Origin: Sergeia podlipaevii
Taxonomy: Eukaryota; Euglenozoa; Kinetoplastea; Trypanosomatida; Trypanosomatidae
Assembly: GCA_030849805.1 (NCBI GenBank)
Contig: JASANZ010002079.1
Span: forward strand, 1-42,872
Length of the DNA stretch: 42,872 bases
Reading direction: 5' to 3'
The notes under the pieces are model-generated. The model worked only from the letters and a program-made list of their open reading frames with translations, did not search any database and was not told where the DNA came from. Positions within the stretch are counted from its first letter, which is position 1. The number at the start of each line of letters is the position of its first letter. This document shows, in pieces, positions 9,033 through 19,271 of the stretch. Made by a program: the position numbers and the translations under genes.

Positions 9033-11303
9033 CTAACGTGGGGTATTTGACTGCAGAGCACGACTACCGTATCGGCGCAGGAGCTCATCTGGAGGAAGCG
9101 ATGGGAACAGCCGGTCACGAATCTCAGCAAGCCTTTTATACAAGGGGTACCCAGCGCTAAAGTGGGAGGAGTTGCCGGCGCTAGCAGCAGAGGCTGCGGC
9201 AGCCTCTGACCATTGCACAAAGAAGCACCTGTCGTGACAGTCGTTCGAGTAGCAGCGGACTTTGACTGAGCCGTATGTGAGATACAACTGAGAAAACGTG
9301 GACTTATGGAAGCGGCTCTGTCGGATGCAGAATTTGTTTTCGTTCTGTGTAACGTAGTAGGCCCTAATGGATTCTTCATATTGCACAGATATCTTCTCTG
9401 GCGTGATTCTCCCCGTCGTGTCTTGAAATCCCCACGGAGATGCAGCGCTGCCCTGCGCAGCCGCTGAGCCATAGTGTGGCGAGATGCACTCGAACACCTC
9501 CACCATAAGCTTCTTCACATCCCTGTCATGCACCGGCACCCTCACACTGTGACGCATAGGAGGCATGGGAACGACAAAAGGCTGCAAATCAGCAGAAGAT
9601 GAAGGGACATCCCCGCTGGTTCCTGACGAAGGTACATGCAGTACCCTAAACGGAGTGCTACTGACACTAGCATCCCGTTGCACACATGCCAAGTCGACTA
9701 CTGCCGATGCAAAAATCTCTCCATCGCAGGCACTGTCTCTCTCACTATGCGTGCGCTGCATGAGAGGAGCATGTAACTCAAGAAATCGCTTGAGACCAGC
9801 GTGTGACAGCTGCGTGACACCAGGAATGATAGGCAAAAAAACCCGGAACATGAACAACATTTTTGCCAGCAGCCGCAACTGCACTGCACAGGTGTCGATA
9901 TCTTGTGATAGAGAAATATCCTCCATGACTGACCGCCCAATGGCACCCACGGTGACCTCTGGTACCTTCAGTCCAGTTGCCTCCAGCTCCGCCTGGAGTA
10001 GTTCATCTGCTGCTGCGTCGGCGAGAGTGAAGCTATCTTTACTGAGTGGGCATTTGACATTGTAGGGCAGACGCAAGGCCCGCCAGCGGCTGTACACGCC
10101 AAAGTCAATGCACTTCAGAAGCATGCGCGCACGTTTCACCTCTTCCTCGCTGTGCCATTGCAACTGAGAGCCGTCATTCTCGTTGCTGCTGCTGTTACTG
10201 CTGCTGTTACTGCTGCGAAGAATGCCCTCCAGTTCCTCCTTCAATCCCCGCATGAACCGATGAAATTCCGTTACATTGGCAAAGACCTGCCCATCCTGAA
10301 GACGCATGTGTACGTGAAAGCTGAGCTTCAGCTCTCTTAACCGTTGCTGCTGTCGCACCTGGATACTGCTCGACAGCACGAGACACTCTCCCACCGCAGT
10401 GCCCAGACGAGATTCGAGAGTTTCCTTGAGATATGTAAGGACATCAAACAGGAGCTCCTCTACTTGTGACTCAGGCACAGACGTGGGAGGACCGCTGGGA
10501 AGAGTGTTCCAAAACGGAAATGCCTCACGGAATGCGCTTCCGTTGTTCTGATTGCCATGCATTGTAATATCTGAGCGCACCGTGTACGCGCAATCAATGT
10601 CAAAATATGGATCCACTGCGGCGTCCTCATCAATCAGTACATACAGATTGCGTTGATACGGTCGTCGCACAGCTCGAATAAACTCAGCTACCGCACTCAT
10701 ACGCGGAAGTGCTTCGGCAGTTTGCCTCGAGCTCGCGCCTGCAAATTCTTCTTTACAATTCAAATCAGAACCCTCCCCGTTTATGCCGGGATTTTCAGTA
10801 TTCCTCGACTGCTGTACGTAACGAGGCAGCACGTTAAATAACTTACTTCCAGTACCCTTAAGAGTATCGACCGCTACAAGAATCATTCCACGATTTGCGG
10901 CGTATCCTCGTGCTGTCATAGACTCCACTCGTGATGCATAAAACGAATGCTGAAGGAAGTGAGCGTCTGGGAGTTTCACAGCAACACAAGCAGCCGGCGT
11001 TGCTCTTGCGCTGCCAGCCGCTGATAGTGACGAAGACAGCCAAAAAGGAACCGAGGGCTGCGGCTTATATCCCCAGTAGAGGCTTACAGGCACTCCCACT
11101 TCGTCCCAGGCGCTCTCAAGTATTCTATAGACGCCGCTGTCCACCAAATCTTCCAAGTCGCGCACCGACTGCATGCCCTTACAAAAAGACAAGAGACCTG
11201 CACGAGGGCCTGACATGGCAAGAATGGGGTTAAGGGACATGTCAGAAAAAGCATGTGCTAGACCCGGTTGGTTTTCTAATCGAGCCATTTTTTTTGGTCC
11301 CAT
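9033..11303 (-). CDS. PPL1: PrimPol-like primase-polymerase
   Basis: 756-residue archaeo-eukaryotic primase superfamily protein. Motif I is FDIDCAY with metal-binding Asp235 and Asp237. Motif II is SFH at 328-330. Motif III is DFGVYSRWRALRL from Asp400, matching the D-GVY-R-R--RL pattern of eukaryotic PrimPol. The C-terminus carries a UL52-type zinc site, Cys659-x6-His666 then Cys684-x4-Cys689, the same spacing as in human PrimPol. Trypanosomes have two such proteins, PPL1 and PPL2, which act in DNA damage tolerance and post-replication DNA synthesis. The number 1 is based on remembered synteny with T. brucei chromosome 10, so treat the symbol as provisional. A Ser/Asn-rich insertion (365-374) is encoded by an imperfect trinucleotide repeat. 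Starts at ATG 11301-11303, and a second ATG five codons in could also serve. Confidence 0.92.
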   Translation of the reverse strand: MGPKKMARLENQPGLAHAFSDMSLNPILAMSGPRAGLLSFCKGMQSVRDLEDLVDSGVYRILESAWDEVGVPVSLYWGYKPQPSVPFWLSSSLSAAGSARATPAACVAVKLPDAHFLQHSFYASRVESMTARGYAANRGMILVAVDTLKGTGSKLFNVLPRYVQQSRNTENPGINGEGSDLNCKEEFAGASSRQTAEALPRMSAVAEFIRAVRRPYQRNLYVLIDEDAAVDPYFDIDCAYTVRSDITMHGNQNNGSAFREAFPFWNTLPSGPPTSVPESQVEELLFDVLTYLKETLESRLGTAVGECLVLSSSIQVRQQQRLRELKLSFHVHMRLQDGQVFANVTEFHRFMRGLKEELEGILRSSNSSSNSSSNENDGSQLQWHSEEEVKRARMLLKCIDFGVYSRWRALRLPYNVKCPLSKDSFTLADAAADELLQAELEATGLKVPEVTVGAIGRSVMEDISLSQDIDTCAVQLRLLAKMLFMFRVFLPIIPGVTQLSHAGLKRFLELHAPLMQRTHSERDSACDGEIFASAVVDLACVQRDASVSSTPFRVLHVPSSGTSGDVPSSSADLQPFVVPMPPMRHSVRVPVHDRDVKKLMVEVFECISPHYGSAAAQGSAASPWGFQDTTGRITPEKISVQYEESIRAYYVTQNENKFCIRQSRFHKSTFSQLYLTYGSVKVRCYSNDCHDRCFFVQWSEAAAASAASAGNSSHFSAGYPLYKRLAEIRDRLFPSLPPDELLRRYGSRALQSNTPR
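10179..10218. repeat. Trinucleotide repeat inside PrimPol-like gene
   Basis: Imperfect (GCT/GTT)-type trinucleotide repeat coding for a run of Ser and Asn (protein residues about 365-374). It sits between primase motifs II and III, in a loop expected to tolerate length variation. Confidence 0.75.
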
Positions 11304-12046
11304 TGTCTAAGTGAATAAAAATAAAAGAAAAATATGATGAACTAAAACGCAAAGGAAATGCGCATCAAAGCAACTTGATCTCTATTGCTAAGCGAACGAA
11401 AGAAAGGGAAAGAAGGTGTTCAGCTTGAGCACAAATGTACGACTACAACTCTCCACACCAACACCAACGGTCAACAGCAGAAAAAAGAGTTCTGTCTTAC
11501 AAAAAAAAAAAAAACGAATAAGGTGGAAAGAAAAAAAAGGTGTAATGTTTAAATGTGAATAAGAAAAAAATGTAACCACGCCAAAAATATAAAATATGCA
11601 TCAAGCTAAGGGAGAAGAAAAGCACACCTGCTACAAACTTCAACGTACAGTGCGCACATTCTATAGGAGAGAAAGGGTATCATATGCTCACGCAAAATGT
11701 TCATCCTTCTGCAAGAGAGAAAAAAAAGAAAATGATCAGCTACCTGAGAGAGGAGAAAAGACTGCAACAACAAAAAAAAATCCTGAAAAAAGCGCAATAA
11801 CGCAGAAGGTGTATGAATGAAATAGATACACTAAAGCACATACAAATACGCACCGATACAGACAAAGACAGGCAAACATAAAAGACTGCGCTTCACAAAT
11901 AAGCGAAGACATATACGCGTGTAAGCAAAAAAAAAAAGAAAAGAATTGATAACAACCATAATAGATAACAAAATGAAGCACGGTAGCACACAAACATTGA
12001 CTGACCAGAGAGATAAACTCATAGGAACTATGTTTGATCTCATTCT
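11304..12046. other. Intergenic spacer
   Basis: Very A-rich on the + strand, with poly(A)/purine runs at about 11395-11415, 11501-11514 and 11926-11943 that are pyrimidine tracts on the coding strand. No gene with coding character. Confidence 0.6.
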
Positions 12047-13864
12047 TTAAAGCGCCCTATTGCGCCCGCGCCCTCTTCTTTCTTCAAGGACCGCGGGCCG
12101 GGTAACGGCGAGATCCAGAGCTGCCAATGTAGGGGTCAAATAAGTACGCTGTATAGACTGCAGCAACAGCAGTTCCTGAGTTTTGGCGAGCATTACGTCG
12201 CTGGTCTGCAACGTATCCGCCAGCACAGCTCGCTCATCTGTGGTGGTAGAGGGCACAACCATCCGCAGCTTGCCGGTGACACGGCTGATCCGCGCATTTA
12301 GACGCCCCGAGAGAATGAGTTCCTCAGCGATAGCCAAGAGCTCCTCAAGGCCTCCTTTCAGTTTAAGTTGTTGTGCAGCATGTGGTAGGGCTGTTACAGT
12401 GCGAGCGCGCAAGTACTGGTAGCAAATAGCACGCAGCACACCCGCCTTCAGTTTACTCATTTGTAGCGCCGTTATCCACTTGCAGGGGGAAAGATACTTG
12501 TTCGCGGCTGCTTGTGCGTGAGTCCAGGCGGCTCCTAGTGATCCACCCCACAGGGACTGGACCAACAGTTTCACCTCAGACAAGGGCTCCAGAAGCGCTT
12601 GTAGCTCAGCGCACTGTACGATGGTGTCAAGGGCAGTGGCAATTGGCTGCGAGGCTACCGCAGACAGCACGAATAATGTGGCGTATGAAGACCCTCGGGC
12701 GAGTACACAACACACCATGTCCGAAAAGTAGATTAGGAAATCATTGTTCCCTGAAGGAAGTATAGCGTGTCTCGAGGTGGACGCCATTAGCATCTTTTGT
12801 GGCTGCAGAAACGAGGCCGAGACGCCAGTGACCGGGCTGTGACAGATGCGTGTAGAATAGTGGCCTTGCTTGCTAAAAAAGAATAAAGGCTTCAAGAAAG
12901 GATACCTGTCAACGCCTAGCATAGCACCGTTGCCTGGAGCAAGAGAAGCGGCAAAGGCAGAATAGTCCCCGTTCGCGCCTTCCAGAAATGATAAAACTGA
13001 ATGAAAAAATACAGCGTACTGCTTAATAATTGCAATACAAGCAACTTTTAGCATGGTGAGCTCCATGGTGGACTGCTGGAACTTCACAGCATCTTCCATA
13101 ACTGCCGTCAAATCATCGACGTACTTCCCAGCACACTTCAGTGACTCATCAAGATGAATGCTGTTCACAGCCTCCAGTGCTTGGGATGCCGTGAAGAAGC
13201 CCAGAACGTGCGCGCAGTACTGTCGCTTTAGCTCCAGTTCCGCAAAAATAGAACAGCCGCGACTTTTGGCGCCAGCCATGCGTGATAAATAAACGACGCC
13301 CTGCGCAAAGGTGTCGGTTACTTTTTCCTGCTCCCCACAAGCCCCATGTGCGCGCATCTGCGTAAGAAATGGGGCAACCAGCGGTGCAGCAGAAGCAAGT
13401 GTACAGAACTTGTAGCAGCCGGTTCCTTCCAACTCCCAGACACTCTTTATGTACCGGCGCTCATCAGTCCCCATTGTATCCTCCAATCCTTCAAAATGCG
13501 ACTCGGCCCTTGTCTGCACTTTATTTCCATCGACAAGGCGCTCAATAAATGCACTCGCCCCATCCATCTGAGCAGCTGCCTGTTTTGCTGCCTCCTGCAT
13601 CAGCACCTCACCACGCTCCTTCACGGCCACTTCGTCCTGAAAAGAGAGCGGGAATGCAATGTCGTGGTACGCACAGAGGAACTTCGCATGATCGAGTTGC
13701 GCACAACTGACACATGTGTCCGCAAAATACGTCGTCAACTCCGCAGACCATGTTTTGGTGTAAGTGAGCTCCTCCAACAAAAGTGCATGGCGTTGCAAAG
13801 GCGGTGGTGTGTACGGCTGCTGTGTGCTTGTACTACCCTTTCTACTTTGGGGACCAGCAAACAT
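12047..13864 (-). CDS. Conserved hypothetical, 605 residues
   Basis: I do not recognise the family. The ORF is intact from ATG 13862-13864 to TAA and has the codon character of its neighbours. The protein is Ala- and Leu-rich, with long stretches that should be alpha-helical throughout, no signal peptide and no convincing membrane segment. The N-terminal 30 residues are Ser/Thr/Pro/Gln-rich and probably disordered. The C-terminal 10 residues are basic (RRGRGRNRAL). The all-helical layout resembles tethering-complex or scaffold proteins, but no motif supports a specific call. Located between PrimPol-like and HPP genes in a block that appears syntenic across trypanosomatids, so an orthologue is expected. 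Confidence 0.85.
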   Translation of the reverse strand: MFAGPQSRKGSTSTQQPYTPPPLQRHALLLEELTYTKTWSAELTTYFADTCVSCAQLDHAKFLCAYHDIAFPLSFQDEVAVKERGEVLMQEAAKQAAAQMDGASAFIERLVDGNKVQTRAESHFEGLEDTMGTDERRYIKSVWELEGTGCYKFCTLASAAPLVAPFLTQMRAHGACGEQEKVTDTFAQGVVYLSRMAGAKSRGCSIFAELELKRQYCAHVLGFFTASQALEAVNSIHLDESLKCAGKYVDDLTAVMEDAVKFQQSTMELTMLKVACIAIIKQYAVFFHSVLSFLEGANGDYSAFAASLAPGNGAMLGVDRYPFLKPLFFFSKQGHYSTRICHSPVTGVSASFLQPQKMLMASTSRHAILPSGNNDFLIYFSDMVCCVLARGSSYATLFVLSAVASQPIATALDTIVQCAELQALLEPLSEVKLLVQSLWGGSLGAAWTHAQAAANKYLSPCKWITALQMSKLKAGVLRAICYQYLRARTVTALPHAAQQLKLKGGLEELLAIAEELILSGRLNARISRVTGKLRMVVPSTTTDERAVLADTLQTSDVMLAKTQELLLLQSIQRTYLTPTLAALDLAVTRPAVLEERRGRGRNRAL

Positions 13865-14439
13865 CGTTATGCTTCACACTATGAACCGAAAATAAATAAT
13901 TAATTACACTTGTTCTTCCGCTATAAAAAAAACCGTGCAAAAAGGGCAAAAACATAGAGAAAGGAGGGAGAGAAAAATAAATAAAGACGGCAAAAATAGA
14001 AACGGTCATAGAGGCACTAATAAGCAACAGCAACAACAAAGACTTAAAGACTAACATAGATCATCGACACCGTGAGCTCAACTATAAGCTGCGAAACAAA
14101 ACTTTGAACTTTTAAGTGTAATGAGACGTGACAAAATTCATTTTAATACATATCCTTTATGGTCTTATAGATTTCATAATATGTGTTGATGTACACACCA
14201 AACAAATAGGTGGCAAGCATAGATAGACCTTCTCGAACAAGCAGCCGATGTGACGCTCTGAGCCACAACGAGGCAACTGGTGAATACAAGATACTTCCGT
14301 ACACCTTAATTATGTACTTTCTGAATGACAACAGCAGCAACCTCTCATCGTCCCTATAATATCAAAAAATTATAGTAACAGAAGCAATGAAAGGAACGAT
14401 GTACGTTTCCTTCTCTCTCGCAGTCCATCTCCATTTCTC
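13865..14439. other. Intergenic spacer with a possible small ORF
   Basis: Contains purine-rich runs around 13925-13990 upstream of the 605-residue gene. It also holds an open minus-strand stretch at about 14143-14364, described separately. Otherwise nothing recognised. Confidence 0.5.
14143..14364 (-). other. Possible small membrane protein ORF, no clear ATG
   Basis: An open minus-strand frame of about 70 codons ending in TAA, with balanced, non-repetitive composition unlike the neighbouring low-complexity spacer. The product would have a hydrophobic, Tyr-rich C-terminal half with a possible membrane helix (around LATYLFGVYINTYY). There is no ATG at its 5' end in frame: the only nearby ATG (TATAGGGACGATGAGAGG on the minus strand) is out of frame by one base. 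A possible splice acceptor AG lies just upstream of it. It could be a real small gene with a sequencing indel, a decayed gene, or chance. Confidence 0.2.
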
Positions 14440-15210
14440 CTACCAGTACTGGGGATAAGGAGAATGCGAGGGTACAAGATTGTTGAGAAACCACGCCAAT
14501 ACAAGCGTCACCAAAGTTCCCAATAAAACAGGTGTAATGACATACAGAAATCCTTCATCATTGTAGTAAGCGTTGATGGGTTCCGTTGCGGCAGATATTA
14601 CCGTCGCGCTTGCCGGTGGATGCATAGTGTTAGTAATCTGCATAAGAGCCAAGTGCAGCCCCACTCCAATTGCTCCAGCACACTGAAAACCAAAAGGTTG
14701 TATGCTCACAGAGCGGAAGGCGTTTGCGAGTGCCACTCCGATGATAGCGGCAGTCACATGAGCAAAAATGACGTTGCGTGGCTGTGCTATAGGGGCTTTG
14801 GGAACTCCGAAAACCACAGTGCAAGTGGCCCCAAGGGCAGGAATGAACACTAGCAGCGTGTGATTGATAAGGGGATAAAATCCGTACTGCTGAATTAGGC
14901 CAAGCACAACTAACGTGATGCATGAGAACAAACCAGCCCAGAGAAGGTTCCACGACGGGAAGAAACCAAACTGGTCAAGTGATTGATCAAACCCGCTCAA
15001 GCGTTTCCAGTACCATCGAGGGAACTCCTTTGGTGTCGGCCAGCCATGCGGCGCTATTGGTAGTTCACTCTCTTCTGAAGTCGGGGTTACTGGCTCATGA
15101 TTCGTCTCGTCGTTACTATTTTGTTGCTGCTGCTCCAACAATTCGACGCTGCTGTGGTTCAAACTTTCTTCATGGGAAGTAGCCTCATCGCCATAAGGTT
15201 GACCAATCAT
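14440..15210 (-). CDS. HPP-family integral membrane protein
   Basis: 256 residues from ATG 15208-15210. The frame extends 43 codons further, but only to a GTG, with no domain homology there. The N-terminal 65 residues are acidic, polar and probably cytosolic. They are followed by the HPP domain with about four hydrophobic segments (around 90-108, 118-136, 152-164, 178-190 and 224-244). Diagnostic motifs are IPALGATCTVVFGVPKAPIAQPRN (123-146 region) and the name-giving HPP at 197-199 in MHPPASATV. HPP proteins are widespread, and members in plants and cyanobacteria have been linked to nitrite transport across organelle membranes. Function in trypanosomatids is unknown. It follows a second HPP gene (15893-16732) transcribed just upstream. 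Confidence 0.9.
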   Translation of the reverse strand: MIGQPYGDEATSHEESLNHSSVELLEQQQQNSNDETNHEPVTPTSEESELPIAPHGWPTPKEFPRWYWKRLSGFDQSLDQFGFFPSWNLLWAGLFSCITLVVLGLIQQYGFYPLINHTLLVFIPALGATCTVVFGVPKAPIAQPRNVIFAHVTAAIIGVALANAFRSVSIQPFGFQCAGAIGVGLHLALMQITNTMHPPASATVISAATEPINAYYNDEGFLYVITPVLLGTLVTLVLAWFLNNLVPSHSPYPQYW

Positions 15211-15892
15211 AATAAACGCAAGAGAAGGAGAAACAGTGTGATGTCTAGAAAATCTATTGTTCCGCTTTTCCTTTGACGTACATACGTGAAACGAAAAATG
15301 AATAGAAAAGAAACATATAGAATTGATTCCAATACGCACAAAATAAATGCTAGCTTTCAGTAAATCAATGGATCTGAGCCAAAAAGAGGAAAAACAAATG
15401 TACGCTTCTAGCAGCTAGCAAACAACTTTCATCAGTGGCTCAAATTATTGTTGCGTTTACCTTCACATCGACACCTTCTCTTCCGCAGTGCACATAAGAA
15501 AAAGAGAAATATTACGCTATTGCATGTATGCCTATGGCGTCAGCGAGACACCAGCAGATACCAGAACATCACACAGACAAGAAAAAAGCAGAATGAAGAT
15601 ATGTGAAAAAAAAAAAAATGCACTGCGTTAGTGGCGTAGCTGACATGATCTCATAAAGAGAAAGCTCTTGCTCCACACAAAGCACAACAATAGCGCACAC
15701 ACACATTCACAGAGAGAAAGAGAAATATAAATAAAAAATGACACAAAAAGTTAATGATGAAACAGGCAAAGTCAAACTTTGCCTTAAAGCGTGATAAGTA
15801 TTCCCACCATAACCTGTAACACCGACAGATTGCCATGAAATACAAGCGAATGAAAATGACTGACACTTTCCCCGTGTCACAATTGCATACTA
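15211..15892. other. Intergenic spacer
   Basis: A-rich spacer between the two HPP genes, with poly(A) at about 15606-15618 and purine-rich runs near 15700-15745. No gene seen. Confidence 0.6.
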
Positions 15893-16732
15893 TCACAGCC
15901 ACAGTGGATAGCAGTGCCGCCATGGAACCAAATTGTTAAGCATCCAGCCCATGAACACTATGACGCACGAACCAACTAGAGCCGGTGTCAACAAGAACAT
16001 AAAGCCCTGATCATTCATTTCACCATACTGATAAAATGCGGCGAGACACGCAGTTGCAGTCGCCGAAGGTTGAAAAGCTCCTGTGACCATCAATATTGGA
16101 GCTACCATGGCGACAGCAAACGCGCTGGCCAGCTGCTCACCCAGCGGCTTTGGCAGATTACTAGTGATGTGCGCCCATGAAATGCCAAAAAAGGCACCGA
16201 CAAGGGTTGTTAGTATGATCGATCTGGGCTGCGCTCCGGGCGATGTTAATAGACACACAACAAGCGCACAGGCTGCACCAAAGGAAGGTAGGAGGGATAT
16301 CAAACCAAGATTGTATGGCAAGAGCCCAAACTGATCCACAATCACGAGTACCAATAGCGTTACAGCACTCAGAAAAAACGACGGCACAGCGTCCCACGTG
16401 GGAGAAAAAAATGGCGGCCCGGCTTTACCAGCCCCCTTAAGACGACGCAAATACGTAACGAAAAAGTTACTGCGTCGACTACTTTCACTTTCCTTGACGG
16501 GGGAATGCTCAACCTCAGGCCTTGGGCCTAATTGCACCTCATGACTATCCTCCTCTTCTTCTAAGAATGCAGCAGGCTCTCCTTCTGTGCCGTTCTCAGT
16601 CAGCGGAGGCAAGCCCTCTTTTCTCTGCCTTCCGGAATACGCCTCAACGCTTGCACGTGCCTGGCCATCGTCGCTGTCAACTATGCATGGCTCTTCCTCT
16701 CGCTGCAAAATGTCATTTCTGTTGTCAGTCAT
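15893..16732 (-). CDS. HPP-family membrane protein with altered HPP motif
   Basis: 279 residues, ATG 16730-16732, stop TGA. About 90 acidic, probably disordered N-terminal residues precede an HPP domain with hydrophobic segments at about 117-133, 144-162, 173-187, 203-218 and 246-263. The LPSFGAACALVVCLLTSPGAQPRS region (148-171) matches the first HPP signature. The second signature, HPPASAT in the neighbour, is QPSATAT (221-227), so the histidine and one proline of the family motif are lost. The C-terminus (LNNLVP then WRHCYPLWL) parallels the neighbour (LNNLVP then SHSPYPQYW), which shows common descent by tandem duplication. The substitution may mean changed substrate or a structural partner role. 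Confidence 0.88.
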   Translation of the reverse strand: MTDNRNDILQREEEPCIVDSDDGQARASVEAYSGRQRKEGLPPLTENGTEGEPAAFLEEEEDSHEVQLGPRPEVEHSPVKESESSRRSNFFVTYLRRLKGAGKAGPPFFSPTWDAVPSFFLSAVTLLVLVIVDQFGLLPYNLGLISLLPSFGAACALVVCLLTSPGAQPRSIILTTLVGAFFGISWAHITSNLPKPLGEQLASAFAVAMVAPILMVTGAFQPSATATACLAAFYQYGEMNDQGFMFLLTPALVGSCVIVFMGWMLNNLVPWRHCYPLWL

Positions 16733-17540
16733 CTGCGCACCTGAATGTATTCGAATTCCTCTTTGCAGCTGAGATGCTACTCACAAGCTTTCAAGCAGTT
16801 TATCTAGATCCTGCTTCAAGATAAATTATTGACCTATTTATAAGACAAGGGCGTCAATACAAACACCAAAAAAAAAAGGAGAGGAAGAAACAGGGCTGCT
16901 ATGACAATAACAAACAGACAGGGGAATTTGCAATTGTTTTCGGTTATGCATAACCATGAAATGGAAAACAATAATGAAAAACATTTATATACACATATAC
17001 ATATATCGAGCTGATAGTTGCTTTTCCTCAAAAATTATACCTGCAATTTTCTCTTTGTTCCTCCCTCATGTCCCCTTCTTCCACTACTGCCACTTCGAAG
17101 ACGTTGACTACGAGCCTCAAGAGGGCGACGCACACAAGCAGGTGCAGAAAATAATAATAATAATAATAATAGTAATAGTAACAGCGAAAAATATGTGTAT
17201 ACTCGTTCGCGATACAAAGGGGTCATCAATGACCATTTTAAATAGCGTATTTTTCTCTTTCACACTTTATAGCACAGCCAGTAGGGACTCGCTACCGATT
17301 GCATTTGTAAATGGATGTGTGATATCAGTAGCACATCTTTTATGCGGCGAGTGTGCCATGCAAGTGAATACACAACAACATTCCCATGCTGTGCAAAATA
17401 TGATAAAGTTGGATTTGCAATAGTAAATGCATGTATACAAAGCGTGCCCCCACCACAGAATCACAGATCTTACTACATTGAATCTTAAAGCACGCCTTTG
17501 TATATCCATTTCTGTCTCCGCTTGATTCACTCATGCCCCA
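16733..17540. other. Intergenic spacer
   Basis: Contains (AAT)n at about 17149-17171, purine runs near 16867-16895, and AT-rich sequence. Short ORFs on both strands start at non-ATG codons or are low-complexity, so I call none. Confidence 0.55.
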
Positions 17541-19271
17541 TCACAGCTTGTTCTGATTGGGGAGCCAATGGTATCCCTTTTGATACTTGAAGCCACTCTT
17601 CAAAATAAGATCATCCGCTTCACTCGGACCGCGAGTGCCAGCTTGATAGGGGATTGGCTGTAGTTCTCCCCTGTCAATCTGATGAAGAAGGGGCGTAAAA
17701 ATGCGCCATGCAGCGTCAAGCTCGTCCTTTCGCACAAAATTGGTGCTGTTGCCAAGAACAGCATCGTTGATGAGGCTCTCATAGGCTTCAGGAAGGTGAA
17801 CGTTGTACCGTGAACGGTACGTAAGATCCAGCTCGGTCTGATATGTGTGCTTCAGGTCCTCCATAAGACCAGGCACCTTGGTGGTAATCTTCATGTACAT
17901 TGCCTCCGAGGGTTGAGTGCGGATGACAAGCTCGTTACGCTGTGCAGCATCGCCATATGGACGAATCTCATCCTTAAACTGGATGCGAATAGCAACGTAC
18001 TTCTGCTCCACCGCCTTTCCAGCCTTCAGAATGAAAGGAACATCGTGCCAACGATCGTTGTTGATGTTGAGTCGCATCACAGCAAACGTGGGGCACTTAC
18101 TACCCTTTGGAACGGTAGGATCCTCAAGGTAGCCAGGCATGCTTCCGTCAGCAGCGGCAGTATACTGGCCCAGAACGCAGTCCTCGGCCTTCACAGGCTC
18201 GATACAGCGCAGGACAGACACCTTCTCGTCACGAATGCGTTCCGCATCAAGCGTGTTGGGCTTCTCCATCGCGACAAGAGCAAGAATCTGCGTAAGGTGG
18301 TTTTGAATGACATCACGAATAATGCCAAAGCGATCAAAGTACCCGCCGCGGCCTTCAGTGCCAATGGTCTCCTTGAAGGTAATCTGCACACAGGCAATGT
18401 TGTTCGAGTCCCAAACAGAGCTGAAGATACGATTCGCAAAGCGGGTAGTGATGATATTCTGCACCATCTCCTTTCCTAGATAGTGATCAATGCGGTACAG
18501 CTGGGCCTCATTGAAAAGTGGCTCCAGGTCGTTTGAAAGTTTCGCGGATGTCTCAGTGTCTTGGCCAAATGGCTTCTCGATGACCACACGCACCCATCCT
18601 GTGCCTGGCTGCGGCATCGCACCGTGCCGAATCCCTGTTGCGGCCTCAACAAAGGCCGTTGAGGGGAGGGCAAGATAAAAAAGCCGGTTGCCACCTGGGA
18701 GCTTGCCGCCAAAAGCGTTCTCCTTTACGCAGATTGCTTCGTGCAGCCGCTGGAAGTCAGAAAGAGTATTGTAAGTACCAGATACGTAACTGATCTGCTT
18801 CAGAAATGCTTCAACGTGGCATCTGTGCTCATTGAGGCGCTCAAAGTAGTTGCGTAGTGTCTCGTGCTTCCACTTTTCCACATCCTCAATCTTCGTGCGA
18901 GCGTAACCGACGATGTTGACATTGGGAGGGAGCATGCCACCGCAATATAGCTGAAAAAGGGCAGGGAACGTCTTCTTCTTTGCTAAGTCTCCACTAGCAC
19001 CAAGAATAACAAGGGTTAGGCACCTGTCCCTAAGTTCCTGTGGAACCTTGACAACAATCCTCTCGCATGTCTCGATGGCGTCCGCGTTCTGAGACAACTC
19101 CTTTACGGAAGAAGAAAGAAAAGAGAGCACATCAGCGGGTTTCTTTTCCAAAACTTTTGTTCGCAACGAATCAAGAATAGTATCCAGGTCCGCTACATAA
19201 GGGTCCTTTCCAAACAAAGCATTAGAGATTTCATCCTCGCTCTTTGATATGTTAGGCAGTGGCGATGACAT
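17541..19271 (-). CDS. G6PD: Glucose-6-phosphate 1-dehydrogenase
   Basis: 576 residues. First enzyme of the oxidative pentose phosphate pathway, making NADPH. NADP-binding GASGDLAKKK is at 91-100. The substrate-binding signature RIDHYLGKE is at 260-268. The catalytic-base histidine is His325 in DVIQNHLTQIL, and EKPFG is at 232-236. A roughly 85-residue N-terminal extension precedes the NADP loop. Long extensions are typical of trypanosomatid G6PDs and have been tied to redox regulation through cysteines. Here the extension carries Cys69 and Cys84. The C-terminus ends Asn-Lys-Leu, a PTS1-like tripeptide consistent with partial glycosomal location. Starts at ATG 19269-19271. It lies next to APX, so the NADPH source and the peroxide-removing enzyme are adjacent. 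Confidence 0.97.
   Translation of the reverse strand: MSSPLPNISKSEDEISNALFGKDPYVADLDTILDSLRTKVLEKKPADVLSFLSSSVKELSQNADAIETCERIVVKVPQELRDRCLTLVILGASGDLAKKKTFPALFQLYCGGMLPPNVNIVGYARTKIEDVEKWKHETLRNYFERLNEHRCHVEAFLKQISYVSGTYNTLSDFQRLHEAICVKENAFGGKLPGGNRLFYLALPSTAFVEAATGIRHGAMPQPGTGWVRVVIEKPFGQDTETSAKLSNDLEPLFNEAQLYRIDHYLGKEMVQNIITTRFANRIFSSVWDSNNIACVQITFKETIGTEGRGGYFDRFGIIRDVIQNHLTQILALVAMEKPNTLDAERIRDEKVSVLRCIEPVKAEDCVLGQYTAAADGSMPGYLEDPTVPKGSKCPTFAVMRLNINNDRWHDVPFILKAGKAVEQKYVAIRIQFKDEIRPYGDAAQRNELVIRTQPSEAMYMKITTKVPGLMEDLKHTYQTELDLTYRSRYNVHLPEAYESLINDAVLGNSTNFVRKDELDAAWRIFTPLLHQIDRGELQPIPYQAGTRGPSEADDLILKSGFKYQKGYHWLPNQNKL

Noticed and set aside
13346..13903. 185-codon plus-strand ORF opposite the 605-residue gene
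   Set aside because: Antisense to an intact conserved-looking ORF, no recognisable features.
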